Shown: in pieces, positions 53,182 through 62,816 of the stretch
Layout: every line of letters starts with the position of its first letter
Position numbering within the stretch: position 1 is the stretch's first letter
NCBI GenBank assembly: GCA_018806915.1
Contig: JAGKQI010000049.1
Location: 1,488,001 to 1,552,000 of the forward strand
Reading direction: 5' to 3'
DNA length: 64,000 bases
Origin: Phytophthora colocasiae
Lineage: Eukaryota > Oomycota > Peronosporomycetes > Peronosporales > Peronosporaceae
Notes under the pieces: generated by a model
Database searches by the model: none
What the model was told of the DNA's origin: nothing
The model's input: only the letters and a program-made list of their open reading frames with translations
Made by a program: the position numbers and the translations under genes

Positions 53182-56080
53182 CTACTCTGCCTCATCATCA
53201 GCTTCTTCAGCCTGAAGCCGGAGTTCCCGGCGTGTCATTTTACGCCTTCCTGCTTCTTGGCCCGGGCGTCTCAGCACAATTCGCTTCCCTAAGGTCGCTG
53301 GAATAGCATCTCCAGCGTCGAAGTCGTCATGCCATATCTCAAAGCAGGTTTTGGCCACGCCCTTGTACTCCCTCCGTATTTTGTTGCATAACCAGCATTT
53401 AGCATCATCCACAGAGCACCGCTCGCAGAAGAAAGTCGTCGCGTATGACTTCTTCTTCCTGTCGGTCCGAAGCAGAGCACAAACTTTGCAACAGCGCTGG
53501 CGCCGCTTTTGGACGTTGGAAACGGTAACCCAGTCTTCCGACTGCTCTAACACATGCGTAAGTCGGACCGGAGCACGCTTGCGCTTGGAGGTGGTGGGTG
53601 GAGGTGTTGCCACTACACCCGAAAAATCTTCAGCCTTCAATTGGAGGAGCTGGTTCTGAAGCACCCCAAACCATTTCCGACGGCCCATAGGTGTAGTACC
53701 AGCGATTTTGGCTGCTTCTGTGTGAGAGATATAGGAGTTCACGAGGACCAGGTCGACAAAGCCTAGAAACAGCCCTTTGTAGTACTTCTTGAATCTTGTA
53801 GAAGTCTGCAGAGAATAGGCCTGGAGGCGGAGTTGGTCATGAACATCAACTCCTCCCATCCAGCCTTGGTAGTCATTGACTGCGGTGGGGCACGGCACGG
53901 AAACGGCACCAACTTGTTTCACCTTCCTTTGAATAGACGAAGCGGTCATCACAGCCCCGGTGCAAAGGTAATGGACCGGTTTGCGGTCCCACCAATGGAA
54001 CGCAACCATTGATGGGATCGCGACAGAACGGGAAAAGGTAAATGTTCCGCGAGGAATATTGGCAGGCCGTGTTGCACTCTTCACCTTCAGGTTCTTGTCC
54101 AGTCCCAAACGGTTCACCATTACTGTACCCACCACGTAGATGTTCATTTTGAGAAGCTCGACGGCGAGGAGAATGGAAGAGTAGTACCGGTCTACTACAA
54201 CTGCATGCCAGCGATGACGCTCGTTCTGAGCAAGAACGATTCTCAGGTTTCGAACAACCGCCGCTGCTCCTGTCTTGTGGTCAAATGTGGAGCTGCCATC
54301 TTCCTCGGTGTTGCGCTTGCCGGCGTACATCTCAAACCTGGTAAGTTACGCCATAAAATGCCCAGTCAGCAGCTAGATGGGGTAAGTTACGACATAAATA
54401 AACGTACCTATGACAATATGCGGTACGTGAGTCACATGTCATGAACATCTTCGTCCCATAGCGGTGCGGTTTATCTGGCATAAACATTCTTGTGGTGTTC
54501 CGCTTAGACGTTGCAGGAAGAACGCCTTCATCAAACGAAAAGACGCCTGGTAACGACCAGCCCTCAAGGAAGCGTTGCTGCACCTTAGTGATGACCGGTC
54601 GGAGCTTCCAGAGCTTGTCCCGGTTCCTCTCACTCTGATTGTCTACGAAATGTAGATCCCGCAGGATATCTTGGCATCTGTTGCGTCCCATGAAGTGGCC
54701 GAAGCTTCCGGCTGGAACCGCTCCATCCGCCACCATTGACCAGTGCGACCGAAAGTTCTTCTGCGGGCACAACATCCGGGCGACAAGTAGGCCAATTACA
54801 TGCAGGATTTCGTGTGTTTGGTATGGTGTCTTCGCCTTCAACCGTCGCTGAATGTTCTTGAGAGTCTCCTGCCGACGGTCCCCTTGTTTTGCTTGCCGTC
54901 TCTGAATTTCTCCAGCTCGCCGGTCAACTTGCTGTAGGGCGTACACGTTCGACTCGTAGTTGATCATCACCCACATGGATTTGGGCATGAAATAGAAGAA
55001 CGTAAAAAGTGGTGAGTGGCACAGTCTGCGCAGCTCGCTGACGGGCTGTGCTTGCTCCATGTTGAGTCCTGGATAAGCGTCCACATCCGTCTCGTAAGAA
55101 GACGACACAGGCGTCCACTCTGTGCCACGCAGCGCGTCCTGACGCTGTTGTACGCTGCGTCTGTCCAGAGCGTCCATCTGAAGAGAGGAGATATACGCCT
55201 CATCCATATCCGCAGCGTCGCCGTCAGAAATGACATCGTCACTGTCATCATCTTGCCGAGCGTTATCGGTACCTTCTTCCGAATCCTGGTAGGCTACGCC
55301 GTCGCTCTCACTTGAGCTGAAACTCTCGTACAGGCTGGGGTTTTCATCGTCCGGTACAAAGTTGATGTCCTTTTCAGCTTTCAGTGGGTGGCATCGATGT
55401 GGACGTCTTGATTCTCCAGCTGGGGATTCATCGTCTGCTTCGTCAACGCTTTCAGCACCAGATGCCCCGGACAATAACTGCAATCCTGCGGCAGCTTCTT
55501 CCACTTGGGACGCATCGAGTACCAGGCCTTCTGGGGGCAAGTCAAATGCCCGTGTAACGGCAGACTGCGAGAGGTCAGGCTCTGACTCACTAGAAGAGCC
55601 GAACAAGTCGTCCATGGTGCGTTGAGAAAGCTGTATGCTGGTATCAATCTGCGATGCTCTAACGCCTTCTTCTGTGCTGCTGTCACTCAGGCCGTTCGCC
55701 TCGTTGTCGCTCTCTCTGGGCCCGTCCTCGTCGATCAATCCGGCCTTCAGCGCATGCGCGACAACTGCATCCTCACCGACAAAAATCTCAGCACTACCGG
55801 GGGCCGAGTAACTCCATTCCGTCTGGAGACCACTAGGTTTTTTAGCAGTCCATCCAGCCGCTCGAAGCTGGCGCCAAAAGTGGCCGAAGTCTATATTGCG
55901 TGCAGTGGTGGTTGTGGCAGCGGCTGTGGCAGCGGCTGTGGCAGCGGCCTTCCCCCGACGACTGGACCGGATACGCGCCATGGGGAAAATTCTGGAATGA
56001 GCTGTTGGCATTGCTGCGTATCCGAGAAACTGATCCCCTTCACCTACGCTTCCCGCTCTCCCTGTTTCTAACAATTTCAA
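53182..56080 (-). CDS. PiggyBac-like transposase
   Basis: Two exons, 56080-54408 and 54337-53182, with a 70-nt phase-2 intron (GTACGT...TTACCAG); 942 residues, longer than the insect enzyme because of an acidic N-terminal 380 residues. A nearer ATG (MARIRSSRRGK) could be the real start. The DDE_Tnp_1_7 core has the catalytic Asp in FSFDEGVLPA, the second in VVVDRYYSS and the third in MGGVDVHDQ; all three Asp are present. The C-terminus has a Cys-rich finger (CKVCALLR, FFCERCSVDDAKCWLC) as in piggyBac enzymes. It excises and inserts DNA at TTAA. No stop or frameshift interrupts it, so the element may be active. Confidence 0.85.
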
Positions 56081-56167
56081 AAAAACCTGTTGAATCTAAT
56101 GTTTGTAAGGTGACTTGATTAAAGTATGAGAAAAAACTTTTCGAGCCAAATCCTGTTGTGACGCATC

Positions 56168-56190
56168 CTATGGCGTATCTTACGCCATAG
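56168..56190. repeat. Subterminal hairpin of the piggyBac element (right)
   Basis: Ten-base arms CTATGGCGTA/TACGCCATAG with loop TCT. An imperfect second copy follows at 56199-56218. The arms resemble those of the left-end hairpin. Confidence 0.6.
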
Positions 56191-56237
56191 AATTTTGGCT
56201 ATGGCGTATCTTACGACGTTGGGACTGGAGGGGTTAA

Positions 56238-57789
56238 CGTTCCGTAACTTGGTCCCCTCAACACATGTACTTCGTACCCTCTGAAGGAGCTTCGATGCCC
56301 TCAAGCTCTTGTTCAGAAGACATTATCGGAGTATTTATCTCTGCAACGCTGTCTTCTCCCGGTTGTCCATGATGGTGTTTAAGAGGTCATGTATTTGTGT
56401 TAGGTTACTAACTATACACTCCTGGAACCCGGTTGTCCATGATGTGATGCTCCGAATGATTTTTGGAGATCTCATACTTTGCTCACGGCTATACTTCTTA
56501 AAAAGGCTAAGATTCTCCTCGTTCTTTGGCGAGTTCATACTGCAATTGTTTTTCACGCAACGTGAAGACTCCGAAATGATATACACTTTAGTGAAACGCG
56601 AGATAACTAGCTAATCAACTCAGTTTCCTTCCCTGATGCATCATACATCCATCACACAGACCTTAAAAGATTCTCTGATGTAGGTTGACAGACGCTCTAC
56701 CAAATAATGATGCACGTAGGAGTTGCAAAGGGCTGCTGCACAACTTCTCACAATCGGAGCATTTTTCAGCTAATTGAGCGGTGAATGCGGTGGTATGTAG
56801 ACGTTTTGAAATATTTGCACTCAGCTCCTGGACTTGATCCAACACCGAGAATGCCTACGCACACTGAGTTTACAAAAAAAAACCGTCCTTGAGAAGTAAC
56901 TTATGGATCTTGGTGAGGATTTGATTATTGAGAGGAAAATTGCAGAATGACTCATTATTACCACACTACAAGCTCGTTAGATGACTTTTGCTCGTGCAAG
57001 TTGTAGGGACATGCGATCCAGCCATTTTACTCGTTTCTAGTCGTGAGAACTTTCCGCCACAGAGGAAGCAACGCTTGTCTCCATCCTGGTGATTTCGAAA
57101 AGTCCCCAGTCATCTTCGTGAATAACTTCTATGACGACGTTGTACGTGGCAATTGTTCGGTATCACACAGTCTGTGGGATTACTTAGCACTGCTGAAGCT
57201 GTTGAAGAAGCGTGAATCGTCTTTGACGGAAGCTTAGTGCCGGGATATGTACTCCGATGGCATCATTTTCTTGCCGCTGCGTGGCAAGGCCTTTCTTGAC
57301 AATGTTTATTCCACCAGGTCCTTCACCTACGCGATTGTAAAACATGAACCTAGTCACTGCACTCTGCCAACGATTGATAAAATAACTAAATTCAAGGTCT
57401 CATTTATAAACTTGATGTCGGATTTGAAAAGTGAAATCGAATTTAAAATTGTTTGCAGCATTGTGGGTGTCTTTCTCGTTCTAAATTGAGAGTCTGTCTA
57501 ACAACTTGGTCCTTCGACGTTGGTGGTTAACCTCTCAACTTGATCGTTTGACACGCATTCGTTGTGTAGCTCCCGTCCGACGGCAACAAGTGGCTTCAAG
57601 CGAAACGAAGCTTCATCACATTGCAAGTTTGACTGTCAATTTAGCGACCTAGCTCATCAAAAGCCCAACTCCTAACTTTCGTGACTAAACGTTAGTCACG
57701 AAATCGTAAACAGAGCCATCTGGGCGATTCGGCACAACCTTGCCTCATGTAATACCAGTGGTACAGTCATGCATCAGAATTATGAGCAT
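56238..57789. other. Displaced upstream region of the effector gene and unassigned sequence
   Basis: Immediately right of the second TTAA should lie the original 5' region of the effector gene. Beyond it, weak helical frames on the minus strand (about 56845-56335) resemble decayed coding sequence but cannot be assigned. A 17-base sequence, CCCGGTTGTCCATGATG, occurs twice (56359 and 56429). Confidence 0.4.
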
Positions 57790-57859
57790 TCCTCAATTTT
57801 CCTTTCAAGAACTACGATGTTCATCCGGATCTTGAGCACTTGCCGTCGCTATTGTCTCT

Positions 57860-58095
57860 TAACAGATGAAACTGCCCCCTCAGCCACGAGAAAGCAGCGC
57901 CAAGTAAATATTCGACAGTTGAACTTTGCAACGGGGTTCAATACAGAAATGGTTGCTGAATGGAGTGGACGGAATATGCTACAATAGTCGAATGGTAGTC
58001 TTCATCAGGCCGGTACAACGATATGTGCAAGCTGCAGATTCAACGTGGGGTGGGGGATCCCAGTGATCCAGTTGAAAAAGCTTGGTCGACCAGTA
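57860..58095 (+). pseudogene. Remnant of a WLGC-type gene C-terminus
   Basis: The stretch aligns by eye with 51150-51390 of the intact WLGC gene. Shared parts include AAATATTCGACxG followed by TTGAACTxTG, a Tyr/Asn/Cys segment near 57960, and GCAAGCTGCAGATTCAACG followed by GGTTGGGGATCC-like sequence. It is full of stops and frame changes and lacks the final WLGC. It was probably once a second copy of the gene. Confidence 0.6.
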
Positions 58096-58152
58096 CTATG
58101 TTTTAGAAAACATTCAAATTTAGAAAATTACTCAAAGTATCGGAGTTCTCAT

Positions 58153-58518
58153 TCACGAATTCATAATGTTGGGGCAGATCGACTGCAGATGCCCTTGGGG
58201 AGTGATAGACTTTCCGCTCATCGTGATGTAACACATGGGGATGTTGCGTGACTTGTACATCGTCTTTATCGCAATTCGGCAGAATAACTGATCGCAGATG
58301 TGTTTTTGGGACTTGCCGGTGGGTTTCTTGGTGAACGGAAAGATCTGGTACGAGCTGAGCTTTTTGCAGATGCCGATGTTGGAAGAAAGGGGATGAGATG
58401 TGGCAGTTTTCAAGATGGTTTTCAATTGCGAAGTGCTGCACTTTTGGAGTGCAGCTGAACTGCCGACGACAGTCATGGCCATTAGCAGGAGCAATTGTAG
58501 GAATCGAGAGAGGGGCAT
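58153..58518 (-). CDS. Elicitin-like secreted protein
   Basis: 121 residues. A signal peptide (about 1-22, LLLLMAMTVVGSSA) is followed by an elicitin-type domain with exactly six cysteines in the expected spacing: KCSTSQL, GICKKLSSY, HICDQLFC, IPMCYITMSG and SICP. Elicitins bind sterols, which these sterol-auxotrophic organisms take up, and are recognised by plants. It lacks the C-terminal Thr/Ser stalk of anchored members, so it is probably freely secreted. Compared with canonical elicitins it has more Lys and an extended PFTKKPTGK loop. Confidence 0.8.
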   Translation of the reverse strand: MPLSRFLQLLLLMAMTVVGSSAALQKCSTSQLKTILKTATSHPLSSNIGICKKLSSYQIFPFTKKPTGKSQKHICDQLFCRIAIKTMYKSRNIPMCYITMSGKSITPQGHLQSICPNIMNS

Positions 58519-59352
58519 CTTTAACGGGGATAGAGGTTAGATGCGAGATTTGCCGTAAGTTGAGGAATGATAGATAGTAAGGAACGCGCTCTGGATAACA
58601 TATTACGCATTTTGTCCAAAGTCATCCAGGATAACAGGAAATATGAATGCTGACGTATCGTTTCAAAATTTAGAACTTCGATGTAAAATCTCATTAGAGG
58701 TGAACTATGAACTCCACGCAATCTAAGGTCACTTTGAAGCAGAACAAAACAGAAATCCAAACACAAAAGCTAGTGGATGGTTGTTTATTTCTAACCGGCA
58801 AGACTTACCACAGGAAATCGATAACCGCAGCCACCCAAAATTTCAGGTGCTACTTTTACTCGTTGCATCCAGGAGCTCCCGTCCACCAGCAGGCAAGAGT
58901 CAGTATCGGGTAGAACTTGCATCTGAATAACGTATTGAAATAGGATGTTTGACTTACGAGCGACCATGTAGCTGATTGTGACGGAATGCTGTCGATAGCA
59001 CTCCGTCGGCATTGAAGTGCAAGTTGATGCACTGTAGTGCAATCTACATATCTCTACATGTACCCACTTTGTGATTGGCTAAAACTAGATTCTGGTATTA
59101 TGCCATTGTGGTTTACGCCATTCAGCTGAGACATTGAGAGAGTCTCATTGGCTGAAATTCGAGAAGGTTCTCGAAGCTTGATTATGGGACGCCCAGGAGT
59201 CAAGTCAACATTGCTACGTGGAAGTTTATAGGAAAATCATTGGTAGATAGCCAAATCAGAAGATAGGAAAAGATAGGCTCTAGGATACATTCTACTGGAT
59301 TTTGAGAGAGCTCTGTGAGCCACCAGTTAGCTTAGGACCGTAAGAGCCTTCC
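58519..59352. other. Intergenic or upstream part of element C LTR
   Basis: No gene is supported. The right half may belong to the LTR of element C, but without the second LTR the border cannot be fixed. Confidence 0.4.
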
Positions 59353-59380
59353 TCATTTCAATTCACTTTTCAATTTACCA
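59353..59380 (+). promoter_or_regulatory. Initiator-like element of element C
   Basis: TCATTTC plus CAATTTACC downstream matches the oomycete Inr/FPR consensus and would mark the start of the genomic RNA of element C. Confidence 0.4.
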
Positions 59381-59817
59381 ACAACCTCTCAGTGGCCCAC
59401 CAACTGGTCACGCCTCCCTGGGTCTTCGCTCCGCCGTCCAAGTCCGGCCTCCGCTTCCTCGCCCCCGCGCGCTTACTGTGTTACATAGTAGCGCTTGTCG
59501 GAGTCAAGCTTCGCTCCATCGTCCAAGGTCAGGTCTCTCGTGGGCGGCATAGCCAGAAGCGAGTAGATCCTTGGCTATTAGCACCAGCCAATTGCTGGGG
59601 AAGTGCTAGGCCTAAAGGGGTCTTTCGGGTTGTCTTTGGGAGAGTTCGTGCCCATCACAGGTCAGGGAATCAACTTTGAAAGGTTGGTATATCTCTGCCT
59701 AGTGCACGTAACTCTTTGGTCGCTACTAGAAGCCGGTTCAGTGCTTGGAACGCTCTTAAGTGCAGCTTTTATTTCCATCGCTCCCGGTAGCTTCCAATTT
59801 ACCCTTTCTTTTGGTGT

Positions 59818-60186
59818 ATGGGTCGGTACAAACCGAGCCACAACAAGAGTCGTAAAAGGAAGAGTCGTGAGCTCAACTTGACAGACAGTTCGAAACCACC
59901 TGTTGTCAAAGTTGTGAGACGAGCTCCTCTTCCTGATACGAGTCTTTTCGACTACTGCCTTACGACGCTGAGAAGTTCTCTAAGCTTCAAGAGGATCTGG
60001 CTTAAGAATATCAAGAAGTCTCGTCGCATTACCCGTCGTTTCAAGAAACTGACAAATCGTATTGAGGACGACGCGGTTGCAGAGAGAGTCAAGGGCTTAC
60101 TTAACGAGATTTTCGTCGAGCTCGGACATCTTGAAGACATCACTACGATCAAGCTAGATCGCGAAGTAAGCAGTAGTCGTAACTAA
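59818..60186 (+). CDS. Small basic ORF between LTR and gag of element C
   Basis: 122 residues with a Lys/Arg-rich N-terminus (NKSRKRKSRE) and a helical remainder. It has no recognised domain. It may be the original N-terminus of gag or an accessory ORF of the element. Confidence 0.45.
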   Translation: MGRYKPSHNKSRKRKSRELNLTDSSKPPVVKVVRRAPLPDTSLFDYCLTTLRSSLSFKRIWLKNIKKSRRITRRFKKLTNRIEDDAVAERVKGLLNEIFVELGHLEDITTIKLDREVSSSRN

Positions 60187-60263
60187 AGAAAGGTTTTCTC
60201 CTTCTTTCATTGGATTTTTGGGTTTTATTGGATTGAGTTCGTGCTACGAAAAGTCCACTCGAA

Positions 60264-60936
60264 ATGTCATCTACACGTGGTAGATCGAGTGAGCGCGACT
60301 CTCCAAACCCGCGTCCGCGTAGAACGCCTCGAACGACTGCCAGGACGGCTCCTGATTCACTCCAGGGCCAACCGCAGGCAACAGCCAGGACGGCACCTGA
60401 TTCACACCAGGGCCAACCGCAGGCTACCGCTAGGACGGCTCCAATTCCACAGAGCCAACCGCAAGCAACCGCTAGGACGGCTCCTGATCCACAGGGCCAA
60501 CCGCAAGCAACGGCTAGGACGGCTCCTGATCCACAGGGCCAACCGCAACCAACGGCTAGGACGACTCCTGATCCACAGGGTCAACCGCAAGCTACGAATA
60601 TGTCGTCGGGACAAGCAGGCGCAGCATCCAGACACGATGTCGATGCAACAGCTGTTAGTTTACTTAACGCAGCAGCAACAGTCATACCAAGCCCAGATGC
60701 AAACCCAGTTGCAAGCACAGATGCAGCAGGCCAACGCAAGATTCGAATATCTAGTTGCGTCCAGGGGTGAGCAAAGAAAGAAGGATCCGCCTATGTATGA
60801 AGGCAAATACGGCGAAGATATTGAGTTATGGATCTTCGCCACCGAGCAGTATTACGCAAGCAGACGCGAGTTGATGGAGGCAGATACATCGGATTTTGTG
60901 ACGATGATCTCCAGCAGCAGAGCAAGTCAGTACTGA
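60264..60936 (+). pseudogene. Element C Gag N-terminal part with tandem repeat
   Basis: The first frame (60264-60770) encodes a Pro/Gln/Thr/Arg-rich repeat region. After a frameshift near 60700-60750 a second frame (to 60936) encodes a Gln-rich helix and the start of the Retrotrans_gag core (PPMYEGKYGEDIELWIFATE). A further shift leads to the frame at 61061. Confidence 0.6.
60332..60595 (+). repeat. 42-45 bp coding tandem repeat, six copies
   Basis: Six consecutive units encode variants of TARTAPDPQGQPQA. The first two are 45 bp and the rest 42 bp, so all changes keep the frame. Confidence 0.8.
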
Positions 60937-61060
60937 ATTGGTATCGCGCGTTTATCGCAGAGTGTGAGGTACGAACGTACAGCCCACATGGTCGCTCTTC
61001 AAGGGAAGACTTCGCACTCGTTTCAGGCCGAAGGACTTCGAATATGATCTTCGCGAGAGG

Positions 61061-61780
61061 ATGTTTCGTCTCAAACAGAATGAGACCATCCATGATTACG
61101 TCTCCAAGTTTCAAGACTTGCTATCACAGACAGAGTTGTCTATCAGCGAGTTGGAGAAGCGTTTCTTCTTTCAGAACGGTTTGCGAGAGGAGACAGCGAG
61201 GAAGATCAAGGAAGAGAGTCCTTCAACACTGCAAGATGCCATTGAGATTGCGTCGAATTTTGAGTTTGCACACTACTCGGGAAAACCCCCTAGAGCTCCT
61301 GCGAAAGGTTCGCAAGGATCATCAAGCTCGGGGCATCGTGCGTCAAAGTCGAAGCAGAATTCAAAGAGCTCCGACAAGAAGAAAGGCAAGAGCGATGATT
61401 GGAAAAAGACAGCTACGTGCAGAAACTGTGGCAAGTTTGGCCACATTTCTCCAGATTGTACTCAGCCAAAACGTACTGAAGCAAATCGGTACATGCAGGG
61501 CGCAGTGTATGCGATCCTAGAGGCTGAAGCTCGAGCATTCAAGACGGATGACCAAGAGAGGCCCGTCACGATATTCATCGACAACGGCAGTAGCCTGAAT
61601 GGCGTAACTGAGGAGTTGGTGAAGAAGCTTGAGTTGGATGTCACTGAAGGTGACATGATGCAAGTTGATCTCGGTTATGATCAAAGTTGTGCATCGTCCA
61701 CGTCGGACTGTAGAGATGTCTCTGCAGTTACCAGGGTTTCCTTTGACAACGGGAACATTCCAAGTCATGCCTGTTCCTGA
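61061..61780 (+). pseudogene. Element C Gag C-terminus, zinc knuckle and protease start
   Basis: The end of the Gag core (ELEKRFFFQNGL) is followed by a Ser/Lys-rich linker, one CCHC knuckle (CRNCGKFGHISPDC) and the start of the aspartic protease. The protease active site reads FIDNGSSLNG, that is DNG instead of DTG or DSG. The frame leaves the protease after about residue 210. Confidence 0.65.
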
Positions 61781-62816
61781 AGGAAAGGATGTTGTTTTGG
61801 GCATGATGTGGCTGCGGGAGCAGAACCCTGATATCGACTGGAATACTGGACAGATTGCACCTCGCATCAAGGTGGAGAACACGCAGACTGTGAAGTTGAG
61901 ACTGCCGAAGACTCGTCCAGCCCGTTGGGTGGCAGGACAACGCCGCGCCAGAGTTGCGCAGGCCCGTGAGATCTTCAATTACTATCGGCAGCATGGCCAC
62001 AACGGCCAGTTTGGGCGAACGAAGATTATTTCGTCCAAACAGTTCCAGCAGATGTTGCGTAGGGACAAGGATATTGAAGCAGTGTTTGTCATCAATCCGC
62101 ATGATTCGGAGAAGGCTGAACGCTTCAAGAGTCAAGGATGGGACGCTCTCAAGGATAATCCGGCGTATGAGACGCTACTGAAGTATGCGGATACGGTTTT
62201 CCGTACGGAACTTCCGAATGAGACACCGCCAGTACGGGAAGGAATTGAGCACGAGATTTTGCTCAAACCCGGTACTCAACCGATTTCGGTCAAACAATGG
62301 CGCCAAAGTCCTGATCAGAGAAAAACGATTCAGGAATGGACCAAAGAGATGGTTCAGGCTGGCATCATTCGACCGAGTACGTCAGCATTTTGTGCACCGA
62401 CTTTCTGTGTGAAGAAACCAGTCGGATGGCGTATTGTGCACGATTATCGTCTATTGAACTTGGCGACGATTTTACCAGCTATTCCTATGCCTCGCAAGGA
62501 AGATACCTTTGATGCGATGGCCGGTAGCTATTGGTATTCGTGCATGGACTTACTTTGGGGTTATTACCAAGTGAAGTTACGAGAAGCAGATATACCTTTC
62601 ACTGCTTTCTCAACCCCAGATGGTCTATTTGAATATCTCGTCACACCCATGGGGCTCAGTGGTAGCCCAGGAACCTTTAATCGACTGCTGCAAAAGGTTT
62701 TCATGGATTTGAGTGATGTGGCGAAGATTTACTTCGATGATATCTACGTATACACGAAGGGTGAAGATGTGAACGACCACATCGCAGCACTGGACAGGAG
62801 TATTGAAGCGATGTGA
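61665..62816 (+). pseudogene. Element C protease end and reverse transcriptase
   Basis: Starts with the protease C-terminus (VVLGMMWLREQNPDIDW) and continues into the reverse transcriptase: WRIVHDYRLLN, SCMDLLWGYYQVKL with the first Asp, TPMGLSGSPGTF, and the catalytic IYFDDIYVYTKG (FDD). It ends by frameshift at 62816. Confidence 0.75.

Larger units (their letters stand above)
52413..56233 (-). mobile_element. piggyBac element with TTAA target duplications
   Basis: 3821 bp between TTAA at 52409-52412 and TTAA at 56234-56237, the invariant piggyBac target. The ends start CCCCCCGGATCCCAA (left) and, as complement, CCCCTCCAGTCCCAA (right), which agree at 11 of 15 positions. Hairpins with a TCT loop lie just inside each end (52457-52471 and 56168-56190). 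It encodes one spliced transposase on the minus strand, in the same direction as the effector gene downstream. Confidence 0.7.

Noticed and set aside
56335..56845. Helical minus-strand frames resembling the N-terminal region of an oomycete kinase
   Set aside because: Similarity is only impressionistic and the frames are interrupted; not enough to name a pseudogene.
60332..60595. CRISPR-like regular repeat
   Set aside because: It is a coding tandem repeat without spacers in eukaryotic DNA.
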